Source: Gammaproteobacteria bacterium (lineage in GTDB: Bacteria > Pseudomonadota > Gammaproteobacteria > Arenicellales > JAANXG01). From it: a stretch of DNA of 19,303 bases. The stretch spans positions 1 to 19,303 of the forward strand of contig JAANXG010000060.1 in NCBI GenBank assembly GCA_018263405.1, in the 5' to 3' direction. Positions 1 to 5,692 of this stretch are shown here, piece by piece. Under the pieces are notes generated by a model. That model made no database searches. It had not been told where the DNA came from and saw only the letters and a list, made by a program, of their open reading frames with translations. Within the stretch, counting starts at the first letter, position 1; each line of letters starts with the position of its first letter. Both the position numbers and the translations under genes were made by a program.

Positions 1-94
1 AGCGCCTCCAAAGCGCCACTGCGGCGTTGCGCTTCTTGAAAAGGGCTCGCCATTCCCTGCGAAGCGCGCCTTGCATTGGCACTTTGGAGACGCT
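1..94. repeat. Imperfect palindromic element at window edge
   Basis: Bases 1-22 and 73-94 are inverted copies with about 19 of 22 positions matching (the shared core is CTCCAAAG / CTTTGGAG). An inner pair, GCGCTTC near 29-35 and GAAGCGC near 61-67, extends the stem toward a loop around 36-60. The whole unit could fold as one long hairpin. It lies where the PaaK-like frame stops resembling its family, so it looks like a dispersed palindromic element inserted at, or left at, a deletion junction. The window edge falling at this repeat is suggestive but proves nothing. Confidence 0.55.
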
Positions 95-748
95 CTGAAC
101 GTGTGTGTATTTATGCCCAAGGGTACTAAGCCCCAGATCGTGTGGTGCGAGGCCGGGAAATTCCTCCGCCAGCACCCGCTCCAGCACCGCCGGGTAGGAG
201 GGCGTGCAGGAGATCGCGGTGATGCCCACCTCGCGGATGGTGCGGACCAACAGCGCCGTGTCGCCGACGCCGAAGGGCACCACCAGCGCACCGGTGGCCT
301 CGAGCGTCAGGTGGTCGGTCAACCCGCCCATCCACATCCGGTAGTTCAGGCAATGCACCACCGTATGCCCCGGCCTCAACCCGGCCGCGCGCTGGCTGCG
401 CCCGCCAACCGCTTGCGTAACCGAACAGTCGCGTGCCGAGAGCGCCAGATTCATCGCCTGCCCGGTGGTGCCGGATGTCCGGTGCAGCCGCACCGCCGTC
501 TCGTGCGGCGCGGCCAGATAGTCGCCAAAGGGCGGGTGCGCAGCCTGCGACTCCCTGAGCTGAGCCTTGTCCGATAGCGGCAGCTCCGGAAGGTCGCGCA
601 GGTCCTCCGGCGGGGCCTTGCCCTGCCACAGACTTGCATAGAAGGCCGAGCCCCGTCCCACATGAACACGCTGCTTCGCCCAGTCGACCTGATTGCGCAC
701 CATCATGTCGGCACGGCCCAGACATTCTGCCTCATCGAGCTTTGTCAT
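1..748 (-). pseudogene. Truncated PaaK-type phenylacetate-CoA ligase, N-terminal part
   Basis: The minus-strand frame opens at ATG 748 (MTKLDEAECLGRAD) and stays open to the window edge, about 249 codons. It contains the adenylate-forming enzyme P-loop HRTSGTTGQ near residue 90, then LNYRMWMGGLTDH and AISCTPSYPAVLERVL, all typical of PaaK-like aryl-CoA ligases (about 430 aa), which activate an aromatic acid with ATP and CoA. Resemblance stops after PHDLGL near position 130. There the family should continue with a glycine-rich strand, but the frame enters the palindromic element and reads an arginine-rich tail (GALRREWRALFKKRN). The ATP-binding and C-terminal lid regions are therefore missing and the product is probably inactive. 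The start overlaps the stop of the upstream DUF4336 remnant (ATGA), and a GGAGAGG ribosome site lies just before it. The true end lies outside the window. Confidence 0.75.
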
Positions 749-966
749 GGCGCCATCCCCCTCTCCAAACAACGAAAAATGCAGCCAAAGAAGACTGGCG
801 ACCATACCCATACACCGCCGTCCGAGAGGTGCGCTACCGCCATACGGGTGGGATACGGAAAGCCGTAAAACGACACGGTCGGCCCCTCGACTACATAGAG
901 AGACGGTCCAAGCTCTTCAAGCATATAGATAGACTCCGAATGTGCGAGCGCCTCGAATTGCTCCAT
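745..966 (-). pseudogene. Truncated DUF4336 protein
   Basis: The product begins MEQFEALAHSES and contains SLYVVEGPTVSFYGFPYP followed by TRMAVAHLSDGGVWVWSP. This is the hallmark N-terminal segment of DUF4336 proteins, a metallo-beta-lactamase-like family of unknown role usually over 200 aa. After VWSPV the similarity ends, and only about 13 unrelated residues remain before a TGA that overlaps the next gene's ATG. The likeliest history is a deletion joining the 5' part of this gene to the ribosome site of the PaaK-like gene. I chose ATG 966 because GGTGAG lies about nine bases upstream; a TTG at 990 would add eight residues. The fragment is too short to keep the metal-binding fold. Confidence 0.7.
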
Positions 967-1000
967 AACGACAAAGCTCACCACCAGCAATAGGGCGCAG

Positions 1001-1036
1001 CGGAATTGCCGGCCGGTGGAGCGCCTTGTTTAGGCC
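1001..1036. other. Degenerate attC-like site after arsM
   Basis: A GGCGC (near 1002) and GCGCC (near 1021) pair flanks a short loop. It is followed by TTGTTTAGGCC, which resembles the conserved attC end CTTGTTAGGC with one extra T. The arsM stop codon lies inside this element, as is usual for integron cassettes. No clean partner RYYYAAC box is visible on the left, so this is at most a decayed or truncated site next to the deleted region at 745-966. Confidence 0.4.
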
Positions 1037-1881
1037 ACGTCCCCGGAAGGCGGCTTGATCGCCGTGAACTTCACGCTCTCCACCGCGCCGCGTAGACGAA
1101 CCAGGTCGGCTACCGCTGGGGCCGGCGTAAATGCTTCGCCCGGGCAGCGCGCCATATCATCGAGTTCCCGATCGGACAGAACATGCCGCGCCACGGTCTC
1201 AAGTTCGGTAAACCCCGCGCTTCTCAGCGTGCTCCAATAATCGTCCTCCGGCAGGGCGCCGCCGGTACACCCCGCCCAACCCGTTTGAAGTCGCTCCCGC
1301 AACTCGGCGTCAATCGGCCGGCTCAACAAGATGTCGGAAACAGCGAGACGTCCACCGGGCCTCAAAATCCGGAATGCCTCCCGGTATGCAGCTGCTTTGT
1401 CAGGGCACAGATTGATGACGCAATTCGAGATAACCACATCCGCGCAAGACCGCGGCAGGCCCGTGTCCTCCAGCGATGCGTCCAACATCTCGACCGCGAC
1501 ATCGCGCAGGTCCGCCTGCGCCACCGCCTGTTTGGCCCTCTCAATCATTGGCGGCGTGAAGTCCACGCCGTAGACTCTTCCATGCGTGCCAAGCCTGCGC
1601 GCAGCAAGAATCACGTCTATCCCGCACCCGCACCCGAAGTCAACAACCACCTCGCCCGGCTGGAGATTCGCGAAGCCGCTCGGGTTACCGCAGCCACGCG
1701 AAAGATTCCGGGCGATTTCCGGCAATGAAACAAGCTCCGATTCGGCATACAGGCCCTGTTCGAGCGCGCAGCAAGTACTCTCAGCTGGCTTACCGCAACA
1801 GAAACCGACTGCGCTACTGGCTGCTTTCGCGAATCCTCCGTAGCGCGTCTGTACGATCTTCCGGATTTTGTTGGTCCTCAT
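1030..1881 (-). CDS. arsM: Arsenite S-adenosylmethionine methyltransferase ArsM
   Basis: A 283-aa cytosolic methyltransferase that transfers methyl groups from S-adenosylmethionine to trivalent arsenic. The SAM-binding motif is DFGCGCGID at residues 81-89. Three conserved cysteines that bind As(III) in this family are visible in context: Cys64 (RGCGNP), Cys154 (SNCVINLCP) and Cys205 (GCTGGAL). An N-terminal cysteine-rich stretch (FCCG, STCCAL, residues 28-39) is also common in ArsM. The length is normal for bacterial ArsM. ATG 1881 is supported by GAGG about seven bases upstream within an AAGGAGTGAGG stretch. The gene starts 38 bases after an attC site and its TAA lies in an attC-like sequence, so it looks like an integron cassette. 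No arsR or arsenite pump gene is adjacent. Confidence 0.93.
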   Translation of the reverse strand: MRTNKIRKIVQTRYGGFAKAASSAVGFCCGKPAESTCCALEQGLYAESELVSLPEIARNLSRGCGNPSGFANLQPGEVVVDFGCGCGIDVILAARRLGTHGRVYGVDFTPPMIERAKQAVAQADLRDVAVEMLDASLEDTGLPRSCADVVISNCVINLCPDKAAAYREAFRILRPGGRLAVSDILLSRPIDAELRERLQTGWAGCTGGALPEDDYWSTLRSAGFTELETVARHVLSDRELDDMARCPGEAFTPAPAVADLVRLRGAVESVKFTAIKPPSGDVA

Positions 1882-1919
1882 TATGTTTCCTCACTCCTTC
1901 CGAATAAACCGCGCGCGTG

Positions 1920-1978
1920 GTCTAACGTCGCAAATCAGGCGGCGCTTTTTGCCATCCGCTGGATTTGCCTTGTTAAGC
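1920..1978 (-). other. attC site, 59 bp
   Basis: GTCTAAC (1920-1926) and GTTAAGC (1972-1978) match RYYYAAC and GTTRRRY. Between them GCAAATC pairs perfectly with GATTTGC, and GCGG with CCGC, around a short loop. The 59-bp length is that of the classical 59-base element. The TAA of the XRE antitoxin gene lies inside the GCTTAAC box (minus strand). This is the clearest attC site in the window. Confidence 0.88.
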
Positions 1979-2236
1979 CGCCGCTGACTCCATTGTCACA
2001 TCCCAGCCAGGAAAAACAATAACTGCAGGGTGGCAACTCAATGCTCTAGCCAGAATCTTTGCTCGCTCAACTCCGAGGCGCACCCGGCCATTCTCAATTG
2101 CAGATATTGTTGATTGCGGAATCCCCGTTAAGTCAGCCAACTCATTCTGGCTCAATTCCTGTAATTCCCGAAGAATCTTTACAGATTCTCCAGGAGAAAC
2201 ATCAATAGTCTTCTTAGCTCGCCTATACTCACTCAT
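1973..2236 (-). CDS. XRE-family HTH antitoxin, partner of RelE-like toxin
   Basis: An 87-aa DNA-binding protein with a Cro/C1-type helix-turn-helix at about residues 23-75: LRELQELSQNELADLTGI then PQSTISAIENGR. In this family the antitoxin binds the toxin and represses the shared promoter. Its ATG overlaps the toxin TGA (ATGA), so the order is toxin first, antitoxin second, as in HigBA-type modules, and translation is probably coupled. The stop codon is part of the attC site, marking the end of a two-gene cassette. The operator is probably the AT-rich palindromic sequence over the toxin promoter at 2520-2557. Confidence 0.9.
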   Translation of the reverse strand: MSEYRRAKKTIDVSPGESVKILRELQELSQNELADLTGIPQSTISAIENGRVRLGVERAKILARALSCHPAVIVFPGWDVTMESAAA

Positions 2237-2520
2237 CTGGATTTCCTTCGATAATCGTGGGCTGACAAATCAACCACCCTAACGACCACATTCTGCTCCT
2301 CAACAAGGTAAATAACGCGATACTGATCTCCTAAGCGTGAGGAACGGTTGCCGTTCCATTTACCCCGAAGAGCCTCATCCCGAAACCCCTTAATCATTCG
2401 CAATCCACTGGGTCCGGAGATTGATACGATATCCTTCCATTTTTGGTAGCGCTTCAACACCTCGGTAGGAAGCTTGGGTATGCGCCGTACGACGCGGCGA
2501 TGCTCAAGTACCTGCCACAT
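2233..2520 (-). CDS. RelE/HigB-like mRNA interferase toxin
   Basis: A 95-aa basic protein beginning MWQVLEHRRVVRRIPKLP. It shows the RelE-fold pattern: an N-terminal helix, then RMIKGFRDEALRGKW, SSRLGDQYRVIYLVEE and a C-terminal VVRVVDLSAHDYRR. RelE-fold toxins cleave ribosome-bound mRNA; the C-terminal His-Asp-Tyr and the Arg at SSRLGDQYR sit where catalytic residues are usual. Length is normal. Its ATG lies about ten bases downstream of a good -10 box with no ribosome site between, so the mRNA may be nearly leaderless. It forms a cassette with the downstream XRE antitoxin between the attC sites at 2580-2697 and 1920-1978. Confidence 0.88.
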   Translation of the reverse strand: MWQVLEHRRVVRRIPKLPTEVLKRYQKWKDIVSISGPSGLRMIKGFRDEALRGKWNGNRSSRLGDQYRVIYLVEEQNVVVRVVDLSAHDYRRKSR

Positions 2521-2529
2521 ACTATATAG

Positions 2530-2557
2530 AGTATATATACCATATTAGATATGTCAA
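2530..2557 (-). promoter_or_regulatory. Promoter of the RelE-XRE cassette
   Basis: On the minus strand, TTGACA (2557-2552), a 16-base spacer and TATACT (2535-2530) make a near-consensus sigma-70 promoter inside the cassette. An imperfect palindrome (ATACTATATAGAGTAT, about 2519-2534) overlaps the -10 box and start codon and is a likely autoregulatory operator. The expected start of transcription is within a few bases of the toxin ATG. Confidence 0.7.
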
Positions 2558-2579
2558 GATGGCAAACAATGGAAAGGCG

Positions 2580-2697
2580 GCTTAACGCCGCAAATAACCG
2601 GCAGGCCGGAGTGACGTTTGAATTGTGCGACAATTCGCGAAGCGAATGCACAATTCAAGACGCGTAGGACTGCCCGCGTTGATTTGCCTGGTTAGAT
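2580..2697 (-). other. attC site, 118 bp, long-stem type
   Basis: GCTTAAC (2580-2586) and GTTAGAT (2691-2697) are the outer boxes. Inner arms pair: GCAAAT with ATTTGC, GGCAG with CTGCC, and an 11-base perfect stem TTGAATTGTGC / GCACAATTCAA near the tip. It resembles the longer attC sites of chromosomal integrons. The TAA of the 95-aa gene lies in the right-hand box. Its first 34 bases are repeated exactly at 6284-6317. Confidence 0.87.
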
Positions 2698-2979
2698 TTT
2701 CTTATCCCATTCGTCTGGCAATTCTGGTAACTTCTTCAAGTTCCTTGTGTAACGTTCTTCATCATAGGGGGGCTCACTCTTCATTGCTTCGTATATCTCG
2801 ACCGATAGCGCACATGCTATATAGCGCATCGCGTTCTCTCTCGTTTCACCCATCCCCATGAGTCGTTCCAGTGTCCGTTTAACCTCGGGCGGATCATTTT
2901 CTCTAAGCTGGTTTTCAACGGCTTCGATAATTGCTTCACCGGTCCTCTGCCCTTCCGAGGTGTTCGCATTTACGATCAT
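2692..2979 (-). CDS. Cassette-encoded 95-aa protein of unknown function
   Basis: I cannot name this family with confidence. The protein starts MIVNANTSEGQRTGEAII and contains VENQLRENDPPEVKRTLERL, ENAMRYIACALSVEIYEAM and a C-terminal YTRNLKKLPELPDEW. It is acidic and mostly helical, with no signal peptide or membrane segment. Similar small helical proteins with a DPPEV motif are, to my memory, common hypothetical proteins. The frame extends upstream without a stop through an attC site into a truncated toxin gene (up to 3168), but homology and the attC position argue that the real gene begins at ATG 2979 or GTG 2997. No strong ribosome site precedes either start. Its stop lies in the attC site at 2580-2697. 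Confidence 0.65.
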   Translation of the reverse strand: MIVNANTSEGQRTGEAIIEAVENQLRENDPPEVKRTLERLMGMGETRENAMRYIACALSVEIYEAMKSEPPYDEERYTRNLKKLPELPDEWDKKI

Positions 2980-3005
2980 ATCGTCTTTCTTTTTCACGGG
3001 TAGAA

Positions 3006-3073
3006 ATCTAACATCCGAACTCAGGTGCCGCCAAGACCGCGCAGCGGACCGGCGGTCACCTGGAGTGACTAGA
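3006..3073 (-). other. attC-like site with one degenerate end
   Basis: ATCTAAC (3006-3012) matches RYYYAAC. CAGGTG (3022-3027) with CACCTG (3057-3062), and CCGCC with GGCGG just inside, form paired arms. The other outer box, expected near 3067-3073, reads GACTAGAA rather than GTTAGAA, so it has mutated. The site lies between the truncated ParE gene and the next cassette, just where an attC is expected. Confidence 0.7.
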
Positions 3074-3168
3074 AACTCAACCCCTAACCCTCTCGCCCGA
3101 CCCTCATAAAACAACGCTGCTTCGACCACCTCTTCCTCCGCAGGAAGCAGGTACCGAAATCCCTTCAC
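3067..3168 (-). pseudogene. ParE/RelE-family toxin, N-terminal fragment
   Basis: The frame starts at GTG 3168 (MKGFRYLLPAEEEVVEAALF then YEGRARGLGVEFL), the typical first helices of ParE-type plasmid-stabilisation toxins of about 95-100 aa. After about 33 residues the sequence becomes the attC site at 3006-3073, so the beta-sheet core and catalytic or gyrase-contacting parts are absent. The frame has no stop and reads through attC into the next cassette, giving a hypothetical 158-aa fusion ending at 2692. GTG overlaps the TGA of the addiction-module antitoxin (GTGA), the usual antitoxin-then-toxin layout. A dead toxin would explain why loss of its antitoxin was tolerated. Confidence 0.75.
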
Positions 3169-3305
3169 TTCAGTCTTTGGCGAGCCCTTTGCATCGCTTC
3201 CTCTCCTGAAACAGCTTCCATTTCCCCTTTCCGATAAGCGTCGTATCGCCGATTTGCTTCCTCATCCCAAATTGCCTCGACATCTTCATCTGCATCTTCA
3301 TCTAG

Positions 3306-4429
3306 CCTCGATTTCCACGGTACCGGGTTCGCCTAACAAACCCATCGGTTGGCATACTAACAACGATTAAGTCGGATCGCCTGGATTTCACGGAGAAATT
3401 GCTTTCCATCTGTAATCGGAGGCGCTGCCGAACGATTCCGGTATGCCTGCCCATTCCTGGGATGTTAGTGATTTATAGTACGGATAATGACTATTTACTG
3501 TGTGCTTCATAAAGCTACATCTTATTTTTCATTCGAGGGATAGGGATAGAATACAGTGCAATATTGGGCTTGGACAAGTGGCAAAACAGGCGGGGCTGCC
3601 CGGCTCCAAGATGATCCCGCCCGAACAGGCGTTGCGCAGCCTGTTGGCATTGAAGCTCATCGGCAAGGCGCGCAAGAGCCACGTCATGAACCTGGTCTTC
3701 GATCAAGGGCTGGCGCTGTTTGCCGGGCTCAATGTGATACCCAAACGCTCCTATCTGGCCGCCTATAGCTCCCGCATCGGCGAGCAGGGCATCCACCGGT
3801 TCATGGCAACCTGGTTCCAGCAAGTCCAGCGCATCGGCCTGTCGCGCACCTATCGCACGCCCCGGGTATTCGATGAACGCATTCGCCTTACAGGCTACGG
3901 TGATAAACTAATCCGGCAACTCTCCATCCTCGACCTGGGTCATGAACAGCCCACGATCCTGATCACCAACGATATGCGGGCCACCCCAGCCACCCTGATT
4001 ACACGCTATGCCCAGCGCATGCTGATCGAAAACGGGATCGCCGAGGCAATCCAGTTTTTCCACATCGATGCGCTCTCATCCATGGTCGGCCTCAAAGTGG
4101 ACTTTGATCTTCAACTGACGTTGGCGGCAAGCTCTTTGTACCGGTTGTTCGCACAGCGGCTTTGTGATAATTACCATCATGCTACGGCAAGGGTGCTCTT
4201 CGACAGCTTGCTCGATGTCGCCGGAAAGATCCAAATCAAAAATACACAGATCCTGGTGACCCTCGACAAACGCGCCCATAATCCATACCTCGTGGATTCC
4301 GGACTCGCCGATCACCCAACGCCAATGCCATGGTTGGATAATAAAGAATTGGTGATTGAGTTCGCCTGACCAACCCCGGGCTCGTCGCACCTTTGATGTT
4401 AGCTCTACTCAAGTCCGTGGAAATCGAGG
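3306..4429 (+). mobile_element. Defective 1124-bp insertion sequence with 15-bp inverted ends and CTAG target duplication
   Basis: CCTCGATTTCCACGG (3306-3320) is the exact reverse complement of 4415-4429. Both ends are flanked by CTAG (3302-3305 and 4430-4433), a 4-bp target duplication. Excising the element plus one CTAG restores an antitoxin frame, which fixes the boundaries by an independent test. It encodes one transposase frame lacking its middle. Bases 3321-3499 inside the element hold no recognisable gene. I could not assign the IS family; a DDE transposase of the IS4/IS1634 type is my best guess. Confidence 0.88.
3500..4369 (+). pseudogene. Internally deleted DDE transposase
   Basis: The 289-aa product starts at GTG 3500. 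The N-terminal part (GLGQVAKQAGLPGSKMIPPE, then ALRSLLALKLIGKARKSHV) and the C-terminal part (RYAQRMLIENGIAEAIQFFH, then SSMVGLKVDFDLQLTLAASS and a closing RAHNPYLVDSG ... PWLDNKELVIEF) are those of a transposase I remember as roughly 450-500 aa. At about residues 115-117 the N-terminal region jumps straight to RTYRTPRVFDERIRL, skipping the region that should carry the first catalytic aspartates. The Glu of RMLIENGIAEA may be the surviving third catalytic residue. The protein is unlikely to be active, but the intact ends could still be mobilised by a full-length relative. Confidence 0.75.
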
Positions 4430-4553
4430 CTAGTTCTTCAATTAGCGTACGAGCCAAAGCAGCTTTATCCCGAGGGTTCAAGGCTCGGATTTCTCTTTCA
4501 AGTTCCTTCAAATTCGTGGCCATATCTCAACTATATACCTTTTTTCTCTTTGA

Positions 4554-4614
4554 CCGCTAACACCAAAATCAGCCGCGCGCTTTTTGCGCGTCATCGTGGA
4601 GTGCCTTGTTAGAA
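4554..4614 (-). other. attC site after brnA, about 61 bp
   Basis: GCTAAC (4556-4561) and CTTGTTAGAA (box 4608-4614) are slightly degenerate outer boxes. The inner GCGCGC / GCGCG pair closes a T-rich loop near 4576-4590. The brnA reading frame continues through most of the site and stops inside it. The site separates the BrnTA cassette from the IS-disrupted antitoxin cassette. Confidence 0.7.
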
Positions 4615-4835
4615 GTCCCTTGCTGTAATCTTTCCGACAACCAAACTTTAATTATGGATTGTCTAGTTACACCTAGTCGTGATGCTTCTTTATCTAGAGA
4701 ATCAATCATCCATTTAGGAAAATCGACATTAACTCTCTTCTGTTCTTGTAATGGCCTTCGTGCTTGCGACAAATCTAAATTTTTCGATATTTCTTTACCT
4801 TCATCAAACTTCTTATCCAAACTTTTAGCTTTCAT
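4569..4835 (-). CDS. brnA: BrnA antitoxin
   Basis: An 88-aa antitoxin with a C-terminal ribbon-helix-helix: KRVNVDFPKWMIDSLDKEAS forms the strand and first helix, and SRLGVTRQSIIKVWLSERLQ the second helix (about residues 33-71). BrnA dimers bind DNA and neutralise BrnT, and the complex represses its own promoter. The start overlaps the end of brnT by 11 bases, giving the usual toxin-first order. About the last 14 residues (from SNKALHDD onward) are encoded by the attC site, because the frame meets no stop before it. This tail is probably specific to this cassette context. Codons are AT-richer than in the metabolic genes, consistent with acquired DNA. Confidence 0.9.
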   Translation of the reverse strand: MKAKSLDKKFDEGKEISKNLDLSQARRPLQEQKRVNVDFPKWMIDSLDKEASRLGVTRQSIIKVWLSERLQQGTSNKALHDDAQKARG

Positions 4836-5088
4836 AAAATTCCACCTCTTCTACTCGAGATCTTCTGACAGAAATAATTCGAATATTGTCGTTTCTATAC
4901 GTGACTATTCCGGACCAATGTTTTGTCCCTATCATGCCAATAACCACAAAACGTATTTCATCGTCGGTTTTGGCTGGGATTTCTAGTAAATCAGGATCAT
5001 CCCATAGTAGCTGAGCCTCATAGAAATCAATGCCGTGCTTCTCTTTGTTCCTGGCACTCTTTTCGGGGTCAAATTCGAATTCGTACAT
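4825..5088 (-). CDS. brnT: BrnT ribonuclease toxin
   Basis: An 87-aa RelE-fold toxin with the standard BrnT pattern: MYEFEFDPEKSARNKEKHGI at the N-terminus (the family signature is FEWDxxKxxxNxxKHGI), then FYEAQLLWDDPDLLEI, RFVVIGMIGTKHWSGIVTYR and a C-terminal RIISVRRSRVEEVEFY. Family members stall growth by cutting RNA and are held by BrnA. Length is typical and no key region is missing, so the module is probably functional. The ATG follows directly after a promoter -10 box, and a perfect inverted repeat reaches into the start codon, so transcripts may begin at the ATG itself. Confidence 0.93.
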   Translation of the reverse strand: MYEFEFDPEKSARNKEKHGIDFYEAQLLWDDPDLLEIPAKTDDEIRFVVIGMIGTKHWSGIVTYRNDNIRIISVRRSRVEEVEFYES

Positions 5089-5124
5089 GGTATAAATAAT
5101 ATACCATTATTACTCAATAATCAA
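5088..5124 (-). promoter_or_regulatory. brnTA promoter and operator
   Basis: On the minus strand TTGATT (5124-5119), a 17-base spacer and TATTAT (5101-5096) form a sigma-70-like promoter only seven bases from the ATG. TGGTATA (5088-5094) and TATACCA (5100-5106) are a perfect inverted repeat covering the -10 box and the start codon, a good candidate for the BrnA-binding operator. No ribosome site lies between promoter and start. Confidence 0.72.
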
Positions 5125-5142
5125 GGTGAGAATTGTGAGGAC

Positions 5143-5240
5143 TTCTAACGGCAAAGCTCAGCCGTGCTTGAAGGCAAGGGCCATTTGCGGCAGCAAAGGG
5201 CCGCAGCGGTCAAGCGTCGGACTCCATCGCCCTGTTAGGC
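5143..5240 (-). other. attC site, 98 bp
   Basis: TTCTAAC (5143-5149) and GTTAGGC (5234-5240) are the outer boxes; only the first base of the left one departs from RYYYAAC. Inner complementary arms include GCTTGA / TCAAGC and GGCC-rich segments near the tip. It follows the stop codon of the 127-aa cassette gene by a few bases on the minus strand. Confidence 0.78.
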
Positions 5241-5244
5241 GATC

Positions 5245-5628
5245 TCATTCCCATGGCATATCTTCCCAACGTACATACTCCTGTATCGCGTCCTCTGCAA
5301 TGCCATAAGGCACGCCTCGCGCGTTAGTTCGGACCGATTTAACCCCCGCGTCTTTAAATAGTTGCTGCATAAGATCCAATAGAAGCTCTTCTACCTCCTC
5401 GGGATCCGACGTTTCCGTCGCCGCGACCAACCTCCATGCCACAGATCCTTCGTTACTCACATCTTTATCTTTCGCTGCCAGGGCCGAAGCATATTGGAAC
5501 ATCCCCACCACCATCGGAGCGAGTCGATGTGTCCGTCCCCATGGCACCAATTCACGCAACATATCTACCCATACACCATAAACCCTGCTGCCAACGACTC
5601 CCTTTATGCTGTGCGTCGATTTCGCCAT
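5245..5628 (-). CDS. Cassette-encoded 127-aa protein of unknown function
   Basis: I do not recognise a named family, though the sequence looks conserved rather than random: GSRVYGVWVDMLRELVPWGR, then THRLAPMVVGMFQYASALAA, DPEEVEELLLDLMQQLFKDA, and a C-terminal ARGVPYGIAEDAIQEYVRWE ending in MPWE. It is probably cytosolic, helical and acidic, with no signal peptide or membrane helix. The ATG lies six bases from the neighbouring attC box, with AGGA overlapping that gap. The gene has no visible promoter of its own and may depend on read-through from the array head. It occupies a cassette alone, so if it acts in a toxin-antitoxin or defence role its partner is not adjacent. Confidence 0.7.
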   Translation of the reverse strand: MAKSTHSIKGVVGSRVYGVWVDMLRELVPWGRTHRLAPMVVGMFQYASALAAKDKDVSNEGSVAWRLVAATETSDPEEVEELLLDLMQQLFKDAGVKSVRTNARGVPYGIAEDAIQEYVRWEDMPWE

Positions 5629-5634
5629 TTCCTA

Positions 5635-5692
5635 GCCCAACGTCTCGGCTCAGGCGCGCGGGTACCGCGTCGCTTGGAGCCGTTTGTTAAGC
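5635..5692 (-). other. attC site, 58 bp
   Basis: GCCCAAC (5635-5641) and GTTAAGC (5686-5692) match the consensus boxes. CGGCTC pairs with GAGCCG, and GCGCGCGG with CCGCGTCGC apart from one unpaired base, around a GTA loop. The TAA of the DUF4926 gene is inside the GCTTAAC box. It is similar in size and outline to the 59-bp site at 1920-1978. Confidence 0.87.

Larger units (their letters stand above)
3165..4523 (-). pseudogene. Addiction-module antitoxin split by an insertion sequence
   Basis: The N-terminal half lies at 4523-4430 (MATNLKELEREIRALNPRDK, then KAALARTLIEEL). The C-terminal half lies at 3305-3165 (LDEDADEDVEAIWDEEANRR, YDAYRKGEMEAVSGEE, ending RARQRLK). Joined across one copy of the duplicated CTAG, they give exactly 231 bases: a 76-aa protein plus stop. 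It matches the small unstable antitoxin family (addiction module component, Unstab_antitox), with its acidic middle and DEEANRR helix. The family neutralises ParE/RelE toxins encoded immediately downstream, as here (GTGA overlap). In the present arrangement the N-terminal half runs into the insertion sequence and ends after about 95 codons with an unrelated tail, so the gene is inactive. Confidence 0.9.

Noticed and set aside
71..577. 168-codon plus-strand open frame
   Set aside because: It is antisense to the PaaK-like gene, has no family features, and its codons mirror the real GC-rich minus-strand frame.
2692..3168. Single 158-aa protein
   Set aside because: The first 33 residues are a ParE start, the middle is an attC-like site and the rest is a different small protein, so I annotate two genes and treat the fusion only as a possibility.
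3302..4433. 19-bp inverted repeat including CTAG as the insertion sequence end
   Set aside because: CTAG is self-complementary. The restored antitoxin frame shows it is the target duplication, so the true ends are 15 bp.
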